From NCBI RefSeq assembly GCF_900148505.1, contig NZ_FRXO01000001.1, positions 558,001 through 622,000 on the forward strand: DNA of 64,000 nt. Reading direction: 5' to 3'. Made by a program: the position numbers and the translations under genes. The notes beneath the pieces were generated by a model. It was given only the letters and a program-made list of their open reading frames with translations, ran no database searches and was not told the DNA's origin. Every line of letters begins with the position of its first letter. Within the stretch, counting starts at the first letter, position 1. Shown in pieces: positions 1 through 8,360 of the stretch. The stretch comes from Pseudoxanthobacter soli DSM 19599. GTDB lineage: Bacteria > Pseudomonadota > Alphaproteobacteria > Rhizobiales > Segnochrobactraceae.

Positions 1-298
1 TCTCGTAGCAGTCGTAGAGCGCACCGGAGCGCCGCAGGTCTTCGGCAACCTGATCGTAGCGCCCGAAGCGGTCGGATTGCCGGACGACGGCATCGGGCTC
101 GATCCCGAGCCAGGCCAGGTCTTCCAGAATGGCGTCGGCGAAGGCCGCGGTCGAGCGCTCCCGGTCGGTATCGTCGAGACGCAGGATGAAGCGTCCGCCG
201 TTGCGCCGTGCAAACAGATAGTTGATCAGCGCGGTGCGGGCATTGCCGAGATGGAGGTAGCCTGTCGGGGAAGGCGCAAAGCGTACCGTGGGTGTCAT
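1..298 (-). CDS. gltX: Glutamyl-tRNA synthetase, N-terminal part (cut by window edge)
   Basis: Reading leftwards from the ATG at 298-296, the first 99 codons encode the start of a class I glutamyl-tRNA synthetase, which charges tRNA with glutamate in the cytoplasm. The protein opens [20 protein letters not shown], containing the FAPSPTG segment and the HLGN version of the class I HIGH signature. It continues with [33 protein letters not shown] and QSDRFGRYD, all typical of GltX. The KMSKS region and anticodon-binding domain lie beyond the window. Alphaproteobacteria often carry two gltX copies, and this fragment cannot tell which one it is. A truncated glutamyl-Q tRNA(Asp) synthetase is less likely, but only the missing part could exclude it. 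Confidence 0.9.
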   Translation of the reverse strand, partial: MTPTVRFAPSPTGYLHLGNARTALINYLFARRNGGRFILRLDDTDRERSTAAFADAILEDLAWLGIEPDAVVRQSDRFGRYDQVAEDLRRSGALYDCYE

Positions 299-538
299 CG
301 TCTCTCAGCTCTCGTCCCAGGCCCGGCCGTGATGTCGTTGACGGGGCGCGCCGCTATATAGCCCGCCGCGCGGCAGGCGGGAACGGACGAGTTCGCCGCC
401 ACGACGGGTCTCACCCGCTGCGATGCCGGACGCTTCGGCCGGGGGCAAAGCGGACGGACCGGGGATAAGTGCCGGGCACCGGGGCGGGCCGGCTTTCATC
501 CGCGTCGTCTTTCACCGGCCGATGGTCTATGCTCAAGG
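299..538. other. Intergenic region between gltX and the TPP riboswitch
   Basis: This stretch must hold the promoter of gltX (leftward) and probably the promoter of the thiM leader (rightward). I see no gene and no confident promoter. Several short open frames cross it, but they have no family resemblance and no ribosome-binding site. Confidence 0.4.
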
Positions 539-539
539 A

Positions 540-640
540 TCGGCCTGGGGTGCCGTCGCCGCCTTCCATCGGGAACGCCGCGACGGCTGAGATCACACCC
601 ATCGAACCTGATCCGGATCATGCCGGCGAAGGGAGCGGCC
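540..640 (+). promoter_or_regulatory. TPP (THI-box) riboswitch
   Basis: The conserved thi-box landmarks are present in order. GGGGTGCC is at 547-554, CTGAGA at 587-592, ACCC at 597-600 and GAACCTGAT at 604-612, followed by CCGG and a purine-rich GAAGGGA ending near 634. These are the core helices that bind thiamine pyrophosphate. The element sits about 70 bases upstream of thiM, a thiamine-salvage kinase and a standard TPP-riboswitch target. Outer boundaries are approximate because the closing P1 stem was judged by eye. Confidence 0.92.
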
Positions 641-675
641 CGTCGGCACCGGCCTCTCAGGGTGGCGCGCCGCAC

Positions 676-704
676 CGTCTCCTCAGCCGGCCAACGAGGA
701 GACG
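676..704 (+). promoter_or_regulatory. SD-sequestering hairpin, expression platform of the TPP riboswitch
   Basis: CGTCTCCTC (676-684) and GAGGAGACG (696-704) are perfect 9-bp complements around an 11-base loop. The right arm contains the GAGGAG Shine-Dalgarno of thiM, whose ATG is at 709. Folding would hide the ribosome-binding site, so the switch probably acts on translation. The purine-rich 3' strand of the riboswitch (GGGAG near 631-635) can partly pair with CTCC in the left arm, which suggests how the two folds could exclude each other. That last step is inference. Confidence 0.75.
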
Positions 705-708
705 ACCC

Positions 709-1578
709 ATGTCCGGCGATATCCTTTCGCCATCCGGCGAGCCCACCGTCGCGCCGCTCTCGCTCAGCCCCGGCGAGGCGCTTGCGCGGATGCGGGCGGC
801 GGCACCGCTCGTTCACAACATCACCAACTATGTCGTGATGACCCCGACGGCCAATGCGCTGCTCGCTGCCGGAGCCGCGCCCGCCATGCTGCACGCGCCC
901 GAGGAGGCGCCGGAATTTGCGGCGATCGCCTCCGCGCTGGTGGTCAATATCGGCACCCTTTCCGCTCCCTGGCTCGCGGCGATGATCAGCTCGGTCCGTG
1001 CCGCCGTCGCGGCAGGGCGGCCGTGGGTGCTCGATCCGGTCGCCGGCGGCGCCACGGCCTTCCGCCGTGAGGCCGTTTCCGCCCTGCTCGCAGAGCGGCC
1101 GGCCGTTGTGCGCGGCAACGCCTCCGAGATCCTTGCCGCCGCCGCGGGCGGCGTCGCCGGGCGAGGTGTCGACGCGGCACACGGCGTCGCCGACGCCGCC
1201 GGCCATGCGGATGCCCTCGCGCGCCGCCTTGGCGCAGTCGTGGTGATTTCCGGCCCCGTCGATATCGTCACCGACGGCACCCGGCGGGTGGAACTCTCCA
1301 ACGGCGTGGAAATGCTGACGCGCGTGACCGGCACGGGCTGCACCGCGACGGCGCTGATCGGCGCCTTCCTCGGCGCTGGCATCGCCCCTCTGGAGGCGGC
1401 CGTGGGCGCGATGACGCTGATCGCGGTCGCCGGTGAGATCGCCGCTGACGTCGGCCCCGGCGAGCCCCCTCGGGGCCCCGGCAGCTTCGCCGTCCACCTG
1501 CACGATGCGCTCTGGAGCATCACGCCGGAGGTGCTGGATGCCCGCGCCCGGATCGCCGTGGTGTCCGCCACCGGCTGA
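709..1578 (+). CDS. thiM: Hydroxyethylthiazole kinase
   Basis: ThiM phosphorylates 4-methyl-5-(2-hydroxyethyl)thiazole with ATP, salvaging the thiazole half of thiamine in the cytoplasm. The 289-residue product shows the family blocks PLVHNITNYVVM near the N-terminus, PWVLDPVAGGATAFR in the middle, and VTGTGCTATALIGAFL with the GTGC anion-hole/catalytic motif near residue 205. The ATG at 709 is chosen because it sits seven bases after an AGGAG sequence and the family alignment begins soon after it. The frame stays open further upstream but runs through the riboswitch. No thiE or thiD follows, so here thiM is a single-gene riboswitch target. Confidence 0.93.
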   Translation: MSGDILSPSGEPTVAPLSLSPGEALARMRAAAPLVHNITNYVVMTPTANALLAAGAAPAMLHAPEEAPEFAAIASALVVNIGTLSAPWLAAMISSVRAAVAAGRPWVLDPVAGGATAFRREAVSALLAERPAVVRGNASEILAAAAGGVAGRGVDAAHGVADAAGHADALARRLGAVVVISGPVDIVTDGTRRVELSNGVEMLTRVTGTGCTATALIGAFLGAGIAPLEAAVGAMTLIAVAGEIAADVGPGEPPRGPGSFAVHLHDALWSITPEVLDARARIAVVSATG

Positions 1579-1901
1579 TGCCCCCGGGCATTCGCGTGCC
1601 GTAGAAGGTCCCGAAGGCCTGTCGCCGGCCGAAGCCGGCGCTCGCCGCCTTTGCCTTTTCAGCACGCGCCCGGCGACTGGCGCGGCCGAAGCCGGCTGCA
1701 ATTTCTGCCAGTAATAAACGCCTTTATCGGTGTTCCTTAATTCTCTCAGGCTGATATGGTTCGCCGGAGAGGATAAGTGGGATGCGTGGCAACCGGTCGT
1801 GGTGGAAGGCCGGCTTGCGGCGCGAGTCGGTCGGATCGCGTTGAACGATCCCGCCCCTCGCCGCTGGGCTTCCCAGAGGTGCGTTTGGGCGGGCGCGAAG
1901 C
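1579..1901 (+). other. Intergenic region after thiM, with a perfect hairpin
   Basis: No gene is seen in these 323 bases. CGCCGGC (1623-1629) and GCCGGCG (1634-1640) form a perfect 7-bp stem with a CGAA loop 45 bases after the thiM stop. A pyrimidine-rich stretch with short T-runs follows, so the hairpin could be a weak terminator. The rest presumably holds the promoter of the next gene. Confidence 0.4.
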
Positions 1902-4847
1902 ATGAAGAAGACGTTATCCGAACTCGGATCGGCCGATGCCGCGCGCCAACGTGCCGGCGGAGGCGACGGTCCGCGTCAAGAGCGTCGCTTCGCCGGTTCG
2001 CTTGCCGCCAATTTCGCCCTGTTCGTGATTCTGCTCAGCGTCGCGCCGCTCTGCGTTCAGGGCGTGATGTCCTATCACGTCGCGAGCAGCACCATCCGTG
2101 ACCTCACGGCGCGGAACTTGCGCGCCACGCTGGCCTCCGAAGCCGATTTCCTCACGCTCCAGGTCAACGAGGTCGAGCGGCTCGTCACCGCGATCGCCGG
2201 CATTGCCGACGTCCGCACCATGCTGGCGGCGCTGCCTCCGGCGGAGGAAGGCGCTCCCAGACCCGCCCTCGTTCAGGAAACCATCCGCGACGCCCTCTCC
2301 GGCTATCTCGCGCTGCGCGGCATCGTGGCGATCGACGTGATCGATACGCAGGGCAACTATTTCCGCGTCGGTGCCCCGCCTAAGAATGGGGCGCCGGGCC
2401 GGGCCGAGCGCGACCGCATGCTGCTGGCGATCCGGGACGGAGATCCGAGCATCCGTTGGCTGGGGGCGGACACGGTGCCGGGTGGGGATCCCTCGGTCGT
2501 GACGTTCGGCATCGCCGTGCACGCGATCGGACCGTCCGGCAGTCCCGACAAGTCCCTTCCTTCCGCCGGTGGCGACATGATCGGCGCGCTCATCGTCCAT
2601 CTCAGCGCCGACGAACTTTTTCAGCATCTGCGTACAGCGAACAGTCGCAATCCCGGCACCCTGCTGGTGGTGGCGCGCGACGGCGTCGTGCTGTTTGCAG
2701 CGGACGGCACGAGGATCGGTCAACCCGCGCCTCAAGCGGTCATAGATGCGATTTCCGGAGATGAGCCGGCGACGGAAGCCTTTATCGACGGCCAACGTGC
2801 CATCGTCGCCTATGCCGAGGCGGCGAACATCGGCTGGTTCGTGGTCAACGTGACGCCGCTCGCCTCCGTCGAGGCGCCGGCCCGCGCGATCGGCATTCTT
2901 ACCGTCCTGATCCTTGGCGGCAGCCTCGTGATCGTCATCGTCGCCGGCATCCTCGGATCGAACCGGATCGTCCGGCCGATCCGCGCCCTGATTGACCGTT
3001 TCAAGACGCTTGAGCATCCGACCGCAGATCTGAAGCCGCTGCCCGTGGTGGGAACCGGCGAAACGGCGGAGCTCACGCACTGGTTCAACGTCTTCCTCGC
3101 GTCGGAAGCCGAGCGCCGCCACGCCGCGATGGCCCTGAAGGAGAGCGAGGAGCGCTACGCGCTGGCGGTGCGCGGCGCGAACGATGCGCTTTGGGACTGG
3201 GACCTGCGTTCGGACCGCATTTATTACTCACCGCGCTGGAAGGCGCTGCTCGGCCTGGAGGAGGACGTCGTCCTCAACGACAGGCCGGATACCTGGACGG
3301 ACTCGATTCATCCGGACGACCGCGAGAACGTGCTCGCACGCATTGCCGCGCACCTGGAAAACAAGGCGCCGCAGCTGATGGTGGAACACCGCCTGCGGCA
3401 GGCCGACGGGTCCTATATCTGGGTTCTGGCGCGCGGCGTCGCGCTCCGGGACGACGAGGGCATGCCCTACCGGATGGCAGGCTCGCACACCGACATCACC
3501 TCGCGCAAGCGGGCCGAGGAACAGCTTCGCCACGACGCGATGCACGACACGCTGACCGGACTTCCGAACCGGCGCGCCATGTTCCGGATGCTGAGCCTGA
3601 TGATGCGGGAGAGCAACCGCCACGGCAAGCAGACCGGCCTGCTGATCATCGACATCGACCGCTTTAAGGACGTCAACGATTCCCTCGGCCACAAGGCGGG
3701 TGACGCCGTTCTGGTCGCCGTCGCGAGCCGCCTGCGCCGGGAAGTGCGCGAGATCGACGTCGTCGCCCGCCTCGGCGGAGACGAGTTCGCCATCATCTTC
3801 CCGAACATCGACAGCATCGCCTCGATGCCGATGATCGCCGACCGCATTGTCGGGGCCATGCGCAAGCCCGTGGACGAGGGCTCCGAGCGCTACAGCATCA
3901 CCGTCACCGCGGGCGCGACCGCGAGCGAATCGGAGAGCGCGCCGGAACTGCTGCTGCGGGAGGCCGACCTCGCCCTGTTCGAGGCGAAGCGGAGCGGTCG
4001 CAACCGCTTCAGCATCTACAACGAACGCATGGAGGTGGAGTCGCGCCGCCGGCTCGCCGTCGAAAACGCGCTGCGCAGCGAACCCGCGATTGACGCCATC
4101 CGCATCCTGCTCCAGGCGCAGGTCAACCCCGTCACCTGGAGGACCACGCGGTTCGAGGTGCTGTCGCGCTGGCGGAGCGCCGACGGCACCGTGATCAGCC
4201 CGGTGCAGTTCGTCGAGGCGGCGGAACATCTCGGCCTGATGCACGACATGACCCGTGCCATCATCCGACGTTCGATCGAGGCGATCGAATATTTCGACCG
4301 CCGCGGCCACGACGAGATCAGCCTCGCCATCAATCTCAGCCCGAGCGACCTAGAACACGTCGACTTCTCGTCGGAAGTGCTGTGGCAGCTCGCCGGGCGC
4401 AGTATCTCGCCGAAGCGGCTTCAGTTCGAGATCATCGAAAGCACGCTGCTGCGCACGTCGAACGCCGTCGTCAGCAATATTCGCCATCTCGTCGAAGCCG
4501 GCTGCACATTCGCCATCGACGACTTCGGAACCGGCTTTTCGGCGCTGTCCTATCTGTCGCGCTTTCCGATCGACACCATCAAGATCGACAAGTCCTTCGT
4601 CGTCGATACGGGGCTCGGGCAGGAGCCGGATTCGCTGATCCGCGCCATCATCGGCGTCGGTCACAGCCTGTCGATGCGGGTGGTTGCGGAGGGCGTGGAG
4701 ACGCCGCTCCAGGCGCAGTTCCTGGCAGCGGAAGGCTGCACCCTGCTGCAGGGTTATTTGTTCTCGATGCCGGTGCCCGTCGAGGAAGCCGTGGATCTGC
4801 TGAAACCGGGCATCTTCGAGCAAAGGGCAAAGGCCGGGAACGGCTGA
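1902..4847 (+). CDS. Membrane GGDEF/EAL protein with extracytoplasmic sensor and PAS domain
   Basis: This is a 981-residue cyclic-di-GMP turnover protein. A first membrane helix (about residues 34-56) and a second (about 330-350) bracket a periplasmic sensor region. A short linker follows, then a PAS/PAC domain (about 410-535), a GGDEF domain with an intact LGGDEFAIIF (about residue 624) and an EAL domain. In the EAL domain the signature reads EVL (FEVLSRW) instead of EAL, but the metal and catalytic residues look present: NLSPSD, FEIIES, DDFGTGFSALSYL, KIDKSF, AEGVET and LLQGY. It may both make and degrade c-di-GMP. The ATG at 1902 lacks a strong Shine-Dalgarno. The gene stands alone, and its last codons are part of a terminator stem. 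Confidence 0.88.
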   Translation: MKKTLSELGSADAARQRAGGGDGPRQERRFAGSLAANFALFVILLSVAPLCVQGVMSYHVASSTIRDLTARNLRATLASEADFLTLQVNEVERLVTAIAGIADVRTMLAALPPAEEGAPRPALVQETIRDALSGYLALRGIVAIDVIDTQGNYFRVGAPPKNGAPGRAERDRMLLAIRDGDPSIRWLGADTVPGGDPSVVTFGIAVHAIGPSGSPDKSLPSAGGDMIGALIVHLSADELFQHLRTANSRNPGTLLVVARDGVVLFAADGTRIGQPAPQAVIDAISGDEPATEAFIDGQRAIVAYAEAANIGWFVVNVTPLASVEAPARAIGILTVLILGGSLVIVIVAGILGSNRIVRPIRALIDRFKTLEHPTADLKPLPVVGTGETAELTHWFNVFLASEAERRHAAMALKESEERYALAVRGANDALWDWDLRSDRIYYSPRWKALLGLEEDVVLNDRPDTWTDSIHPDDRENVLARIAAHLENKAPQLMVEHRLRQADGSYIWVLARGVALRDDEGMPYRMAGSHTDITSRKRAEEQLRHDAMHDTLTGLPNRRAMFRMLSLMMRESNRHGKQTGLLIIDIDRFKDVNDSLGHKAGDAVLVAVASRLRREVREIDVVARLGGDEFAIIFPNIDSIASMPMIADRIVGAMRKPVDEGSERYSITVTAGATASESESAPELLLREADLALFEAKRSGRNRFSIYNERMEVESRRRLAVENALRSEPAIDAIRILLQAQVNPVTWRTTRFEVLSRWRSADGTVISPVQFVEAAEHLGLMHDMTRAIIRRSIEAIEYFDRRGHDEISLAINLSPSDLEHVDFSSEVLWQLAGRSISPKRLQFEIIESTLLRTSNAVVSNIRHLVEAGCTFAIDDFGTGFSALSYLSRFPIDTIKIDKSFVVDTGLGQEPDSLIRAIIGVGHSLSMRVVAEGVETPLQAQFLAAEGCTLLQGYLFSMPVPVEEAVDLLKPGIFEQRAKAGNG

Positions 4848-4859
4848 TCCCCGGCCTTT
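4829..4859 (+). terminator. Terminator hairpin overlapping the 3' end of the GGDEF/EAL gene
   Basis: AAAGGCCGGG (4829-4838) pairs perfectly with CCCGGCCTTT (4850-4859) around an 11-base loop that contains the stop codon region. The A-run and T-run flanks make it usable from both strands, so it could also end hmuQ transcripts arriving from the other side. Confidence 0.7.
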
Positions 4860-4894
4860 GCGAAGCGTGGCATTCCGGCGCTTGCGCGCGGGCG

Positions 4895-5227
4895 TCAGGC
4901 GGCGGCGGGGGCCGCCGGCATCAGCTCGAGCATCGTCTCGAAACCCTCGAACTCCGGATGGCCGAGCGTGAGCGGCTTGCCGGAGCCGGCGCTGCGGTGG
5001 GCGGCGCGGAACGCCTCCGAACGGGTCCAGTCCTCGAAGGCGGCCCGGCTCTCCCAGACGGTATGGGAGGCGTAGAGCGTGTGGTCCTCGCGCTCGGGAC
5101 CGCGCAGCAGATGGAACGACTGGAAGCCCGGCACGCGGTCGAGATGAATCTCGCGCTTGGTCCAGACCTCCTCGAAGGCCGGTTCCTCGCCCTTGCGCAC
5201 CTGGAATCGATTCATGGCAATGAACAT
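4895..5227 (-). CDS. hmuQ: HmuQ/HmuD-type heme-degrading monooxygenase (IsdG/ABM fold)
   Basis: This 110-residue protein belongs to the antibiotic-biosynthesis-monooxygenase superfamily and closely matches the rhizobial heme oxygenases HmuQ/HmuD, which open heme to release iron. It begins MFIAMNRFQVRKGEE, with the conserved Asn and the MNRF block. It continues with PGFQSFHLLRGPE, YASHTVWESRAAFEDW and FRAAHRSAG, which include the tryptophan and histidine positions used around the heme. The start at 5227 has GAGGA seven to eight bases upstream; a longer frame exists but lacks family similarity. It is a single gene whose promoter carries an Irr-like palindrome at 5313-5327. No heme transport genes are adjacent. 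Confidence 0.85.
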   Translation of the reverse strand: MFIAMNRFQVRKGEEPAFEEVWTKREIHLDRVPGFQSFHLLRGPEREDHTLYASHTVWESRAAFEDWTRSEAFRAAHRSAGSGKPLTLGHPEFEGFETMLELMPAAPAAA

Positions 5228-5312
5228 GGCTCTGTCCTCAGAAGAATGACGATGCCGATCTTTTGCCGCGCTCCGGCGCACAGGGCAAGCATTTCCTGCT
5301 TTTGAAACCTAT

Positions 5313-5327
5313 TTGCAATTATTATAA
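5313..5327 (-). promoter_or_regulatory. Candidate iron-control element (ICE/Irr box) upstream of hmuQ
   Basis: Read on the minus strand the 15-mer is TTATAATAATTGCAA. It agrees at about 12 of 15 positions with the alphaproteobacterial ICE consensus TTAGAAYNRTTCTAA bound by Irr. It lies 86 bases upstream of the hmuQ ATG in an unusually AT-rich patch for this genome. A Fur/Mur-type site is an alternative reading. The assignment rests on consensus matching by eye plus the fit with an iron-heme gene. Confidence 0.5.
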
Positions 5328-5484
5328 GTCCATTTGAGCGCTGCCGGACTTCTTCCGCTTCACGGGGCTCGGACGGCCGATCATCGCGAAGGGACGGGAA
5401 ATAATGCCCCGTCCGCAGACTGTCTCGCCCCGTCGCCAACCGCAGCGCCGGCGCGAAATCCCGGCAGCGACCGCGCAAGGGGGT

Positions 5485-6723
5485 TCAGGAAAGCGTCCGG
5501 TCGTACGCGAGAACCGCGTTGAGCAGCACCTGGGCTCCTGCGGCGCACTCTCCGGGTTCGGTCGATTCCGCCTCGTTGTGGCTGATGCCGTCCTTGCAGG
5601 GCACGAAGATCATCGTGGTCGGGGCGACGCGGTTGACATAGCAGGCATCGTGTCCCGGGCCGGAGATAATGTCCCGCGCGGGATAGCCGGCCGTGGCCGC
5701 CCCCTCCCGAACGCACGCGATCAGGTCCTTGTGGAACACGACGGGTGGCGACGACCAGATGCGCTCACACACGATATCGAGGCCCGTGGCGGCGCGCACC
5801 TCTTCCACCGCCGCCTCAAGCGCGGCTTCCATGTCGTCGAGCACCGCGTCTTCCGGATGGCGGAAATCGACCGAGAAGAACACCTCGCCAGGGATGACGT
5901 TGCGCGAGTTCGGCTTCACCTCCACAAGCCCAACGGTGCCGACCGCAGGCGGACGCGCCTTGGCGATGGCGTCGACCGCCTCGATCAACCGGGTGGCGCC
6001 GAGCAGCGCGTTGCGGCGCATCGTCATCGGCGTCGAACCGGTATGGGCCTCCTGCCCCTTCACGGTCGCCTCGTACCACCGGATGCCCTGCACGCCCTGG
6101 ACGATGCCGATGGTCTTGCCTTCCGCCTCCAGGATCGGCCCCTGTTCGATGTGCAGCTCGAACATCGCACCGATCTCGACCGAGCCGGCGGGACTCTCGC
6201 CGCGATAGCCGATCCCGTCGAGCGCCTCCGCGAAGGTCACGCCCTGCCGGTCGACGCGGCTATCCGCGTAGGCGCGATCGAACACGCCCGCATAGACGCC
6301 CGAACCGAGCATGGCCGGGGCGAAACGCGAGCCCTCCTCGTTGGTCCAGTTGACCAGCATGACGGGCGCGTTGGTCTCGTATCCGCTGCCGTGCAATGTC
6401 TTCAGCACTTCGAGGCCCGCCAGCACGCCGAGCACGCCGTCGAACTTGCCGCCGGTCGGCTGGGTGTCGAGATGGCTGCCCATGGCGATCGGGGCGATGT
6501 CGTCGCGCCGGCCCGGCCGCACGGCGAACATGTTGCCCACCTCATCCACCGTCACGGTGCAGCCGAGCGCCTCGCATTCGGCCTTGAACCAGTCCCGCAC
6601 CTGCCGGTCCCAGTCCGTCAGCGTCAGCCGGCAGATGCCGCCCTTCGGCGTACCGCCGAGCTGCGCCGTGGTCATCAGCATGTCCCAGAGGCGCTTCGGA
6701 TCGATTTGGAGGTTCTGCAACAT
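5485..6723 (-). CDS. pydC: N-carbamoyl-beta-alanine amidohydrolase (beta-ureidopropionase), M20 family
   Basis: This 412-residue zinc-dependent hydrolase would catalyse the last step of reductive pyrimidine degradation, cutting N-carbamoyl-beta-alanine to beta-alanine, CO2 and ammonia. Metal and substrate motifs of the hydantoinase/carbamoylase M20 group are present: GSHLDTQPTGGKFDG, NEEGSRFAPAM, ELHIEQGPILE, AHTGSTPM, SGPGHDA and SHNEAE. The ATG at 6723 matches where family members begin (LQIDPKRLW) but has a poor Shine-Dalgarno; an ATG at 6783 is possible. It is the last gene of the pyrimidine operon, 96 bases after dihydropyrimidinase. An L-N-carbamoylase acting on other substrates is an alternative, but the neighbours favour the pyrimidine role. 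Confidence 0.87.
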   Translation of the reverse strand: MLQNLQIDPKRLWDMLMTTAQLGGTPKGGICRLTLTDWDRQVRDWFKAECEALGCTVTVDEVGNMFAVRPGRRDDIAPIAMGSHLDTQPTGGKFDGVLGVLAGLEVLKTLHGSGYETNAPVMLVNWTNEEGSRFAPAMLGSGVYAGVFDRAYADSRVDRQGVTFAEALDGIGYRGESPAGSVEIGAMFELHIEQGPILEAEGKTIGIVQGVQGIRWYEATVKGQEAHTGSTPMTMRRNALLGATRLIEAVDAIAKARPPAVGTVGLVEVKPNSRNVIPGEVFFSVDFRHPEDAVLDDMEAALEAAVEEVRAATGLDIVCERIWSSPPVVFHKDLIACVREGAATAGYPARDIISGPGHDACYVNRVAPTTMIFVPCKDGISHNEAESTEPGECAAGAQVLLNAVLAYDRTLS

Positions 6724-6819
6724 CACTCGTGGATCCCTGGTCGCGCGCCGCGCCGTTCGCGCCCGCGCGCTTTCACCGCTCATGCGGCTTTTCTCGTCCG
6801 GCGAAGCCCTCAAGCGCGC

Positions 6820-8274
6820 TCAGGGCGTTACGTCGATCCGCTCCACCCGCTTCGGCGCATTGAGTTCGCGCCACTGGGCGTCCGCGACCGCGACGGCGGG
6901 GAAGGCCGGGCGCGGCACGTACTGCCCGTCGCCGGCCTCCGCGCGCAGTTCCCTGTCGATCCAGGCGACCTTGCCGCGCGACAGCACCACGGCCGGCAGG
7001 CCGGTGACCTCGTAACCCTCGAACACGTTGTAATCGATCCGGCTGATCTGGCTCGCCGCGGAAATCGTCCGGGTCGCTGCCGGGTCCCACACCACCAGAT
7101 CGGCGTCGGAGCCGACCGCCACCGCGCCCTTGCGCGGGTAGATGTTGAGGATGCGCGCGATGTTGGCCGACGTGACCGCGACGAACTCCTCGCGCGTCAG
7201 CCGGCCGGTGCCGACGCCTGCGGTCCACAGCACCGCCATGCGGTCTTCGAGGCCGCCGGTGCCGTTCGGGATGCGGGTGAAATCGGCCGCGCCAAGGCGC
7301 TTCTGCTCGGTGGTGAAGGCGCAGTGGTCGGTCGCCACCACATGAAGCGACCCGGATTGCAGCCCGGCCCAAAGGCTCGCCTGGTGCTCTTTCGGCCGGA
7401 AGGGCGGCGACATCACGCGGCGCGCTGCATAGTCCCAGTCTCGGTTCTGGTATTCGCCGTCATCGAGCACGAGATGCTGGATCAGGGGCTCGCCCCACAC
7501 CCGCTTGCCCGCGGCCCGTGCCCGCGCGATCGCCTCGTGGGACTGACGGCAGGACGTGTGCACCACATAGAGCGGCGAGCCGGCCATGTCGGCGATCATG
7601 ATGGCGCGGTTGGTGGCCTCGCCCTCCACCTCCGGCGGCCTGGAATAGGCGTGGCCTTCGGGGCCGGTGATACCCTCGCGCAGATAGCGCTCCTGAAGGC
7701 GGAACACGACGTCGCCATTCTCGGCGTGGACGAGCGGCAGCGCCCCGAGCGACGCGCATCGGCTGAACGAGTGGTAGAGTTCGTCGTCGTTCACCATCAA
7801 GGCGCCCTTGTAGGCAAGGAAGTGCTTGAAGGTGTTGATGCCGTAGGTCTTCACCACGGTTTCCATGTCGTTGAACGTGTCCCGGTCCCAGCCGGTCACA
7901 CCCATGTGGAAGCCGTAATCGGAGGTCGCGCGCTCGGCCTTGCGGCGATAGTCCTGGTAGGCGGACAGCATCGACTGTCCCGGCCCGGGAATGCAGAAAT
8001 CCACCACCATCGTGGTGCCGCCGGACAGCGCCGCCTTGGTGCCCCACTCGAAATCGTCGGCGGAGACGGTGCCCATGAACATGAAGTCGAGATGGGTGTG
8101 GGGATCGATGCCGCCCGGCAGGACATAGGCGCCGCCGGCCTCGATTACCTCCGCACCCGCCGGCGCCTCCAGATCCGGCCCGACGGCGACGATGACGCCG
8201 TCCTCGACAAGTACGTCGGCACGTCGCGACCAGTCGTGGTTCACGACGGTTCCGCCTCTGATCAGGATCGCCAT
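6820..8274 (-). CDS. hydA: Dihydropyrimidinase (D-hydantoinase)
   Basis: This 484-residue amidohydrolase opens the ring of dihydrouracil or dihydrothymine to give N-carbamoyl-beta-amino acids (also called pydB). The cyclic-amidohydrolase metal ligands are visible: GGIDPHTHLD near residue 55, the lysine carbamylated in this family in FKHFLAYKG, LVHAENGD, VVHTSC and ATDHCAF. Length is typical. Upstream comes the ABC transporter and downstream pydC, all on one strand with 86- and 96-base gaps. The enzyme that makes its substrate, dihydropyrimidine dehydrogenase, is not in the window. Confidence 0.93.
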   Translation of the reverse strand: MAILIRGGTVVNHDWSRRADVLVEDGVIVAVGPDLEAPAGAEVIEAGGAYVLPGGIDPHTHLDFMFMGTVSADDFEWGTKAALSGGTTMVVDFCIPGPGQSMLSAYQDYRRKAERATSDYGFHMGVTGWDRDTFNDMETVVKTYGINTFKHFLAYKGALMVNDDELYHSFSRCASLGALPLVHAENGDVVFRLQERYLREGITGPEGHAYSRPPEVEGEATNRAIMIADMAGSPLYVVHTSCRQSHEAIARARAAGKRVWGEPLIQHLVLDDGEYQNRDWDYAARRVMSPPFRPKEHQASLWAGLQSGSLHVVATDHCAFTTEQKRLGAADFTRIPNGTGGLEDRMAVLWTAGVGTGRLTREEFVAVTSANIARILNIYPRKGAVAVGSDADLVVWDPAATRTISAASQISRIDYNVFEGYEVTGLPAVVLSRGKVAWIDRELRAEAGDGQYVPRPAFPAVAVADAQWRELNAPKRVERIDVTP

Positions 8275-8360
8275 GGCTGCACTCTTTTCGTCGTCAGGAC
8301 AGGATCCGGCAGGGCGGCACGGCCGCCCTGCCCGTTCGCGATGAAAGCTGTCGCCGCAGC

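Noticed and set aside
469..708. Extended N-terminus of thiM
   Set aside because: This part is the TPP riboswitch and leader; the SD and family alignment place the start at 709.
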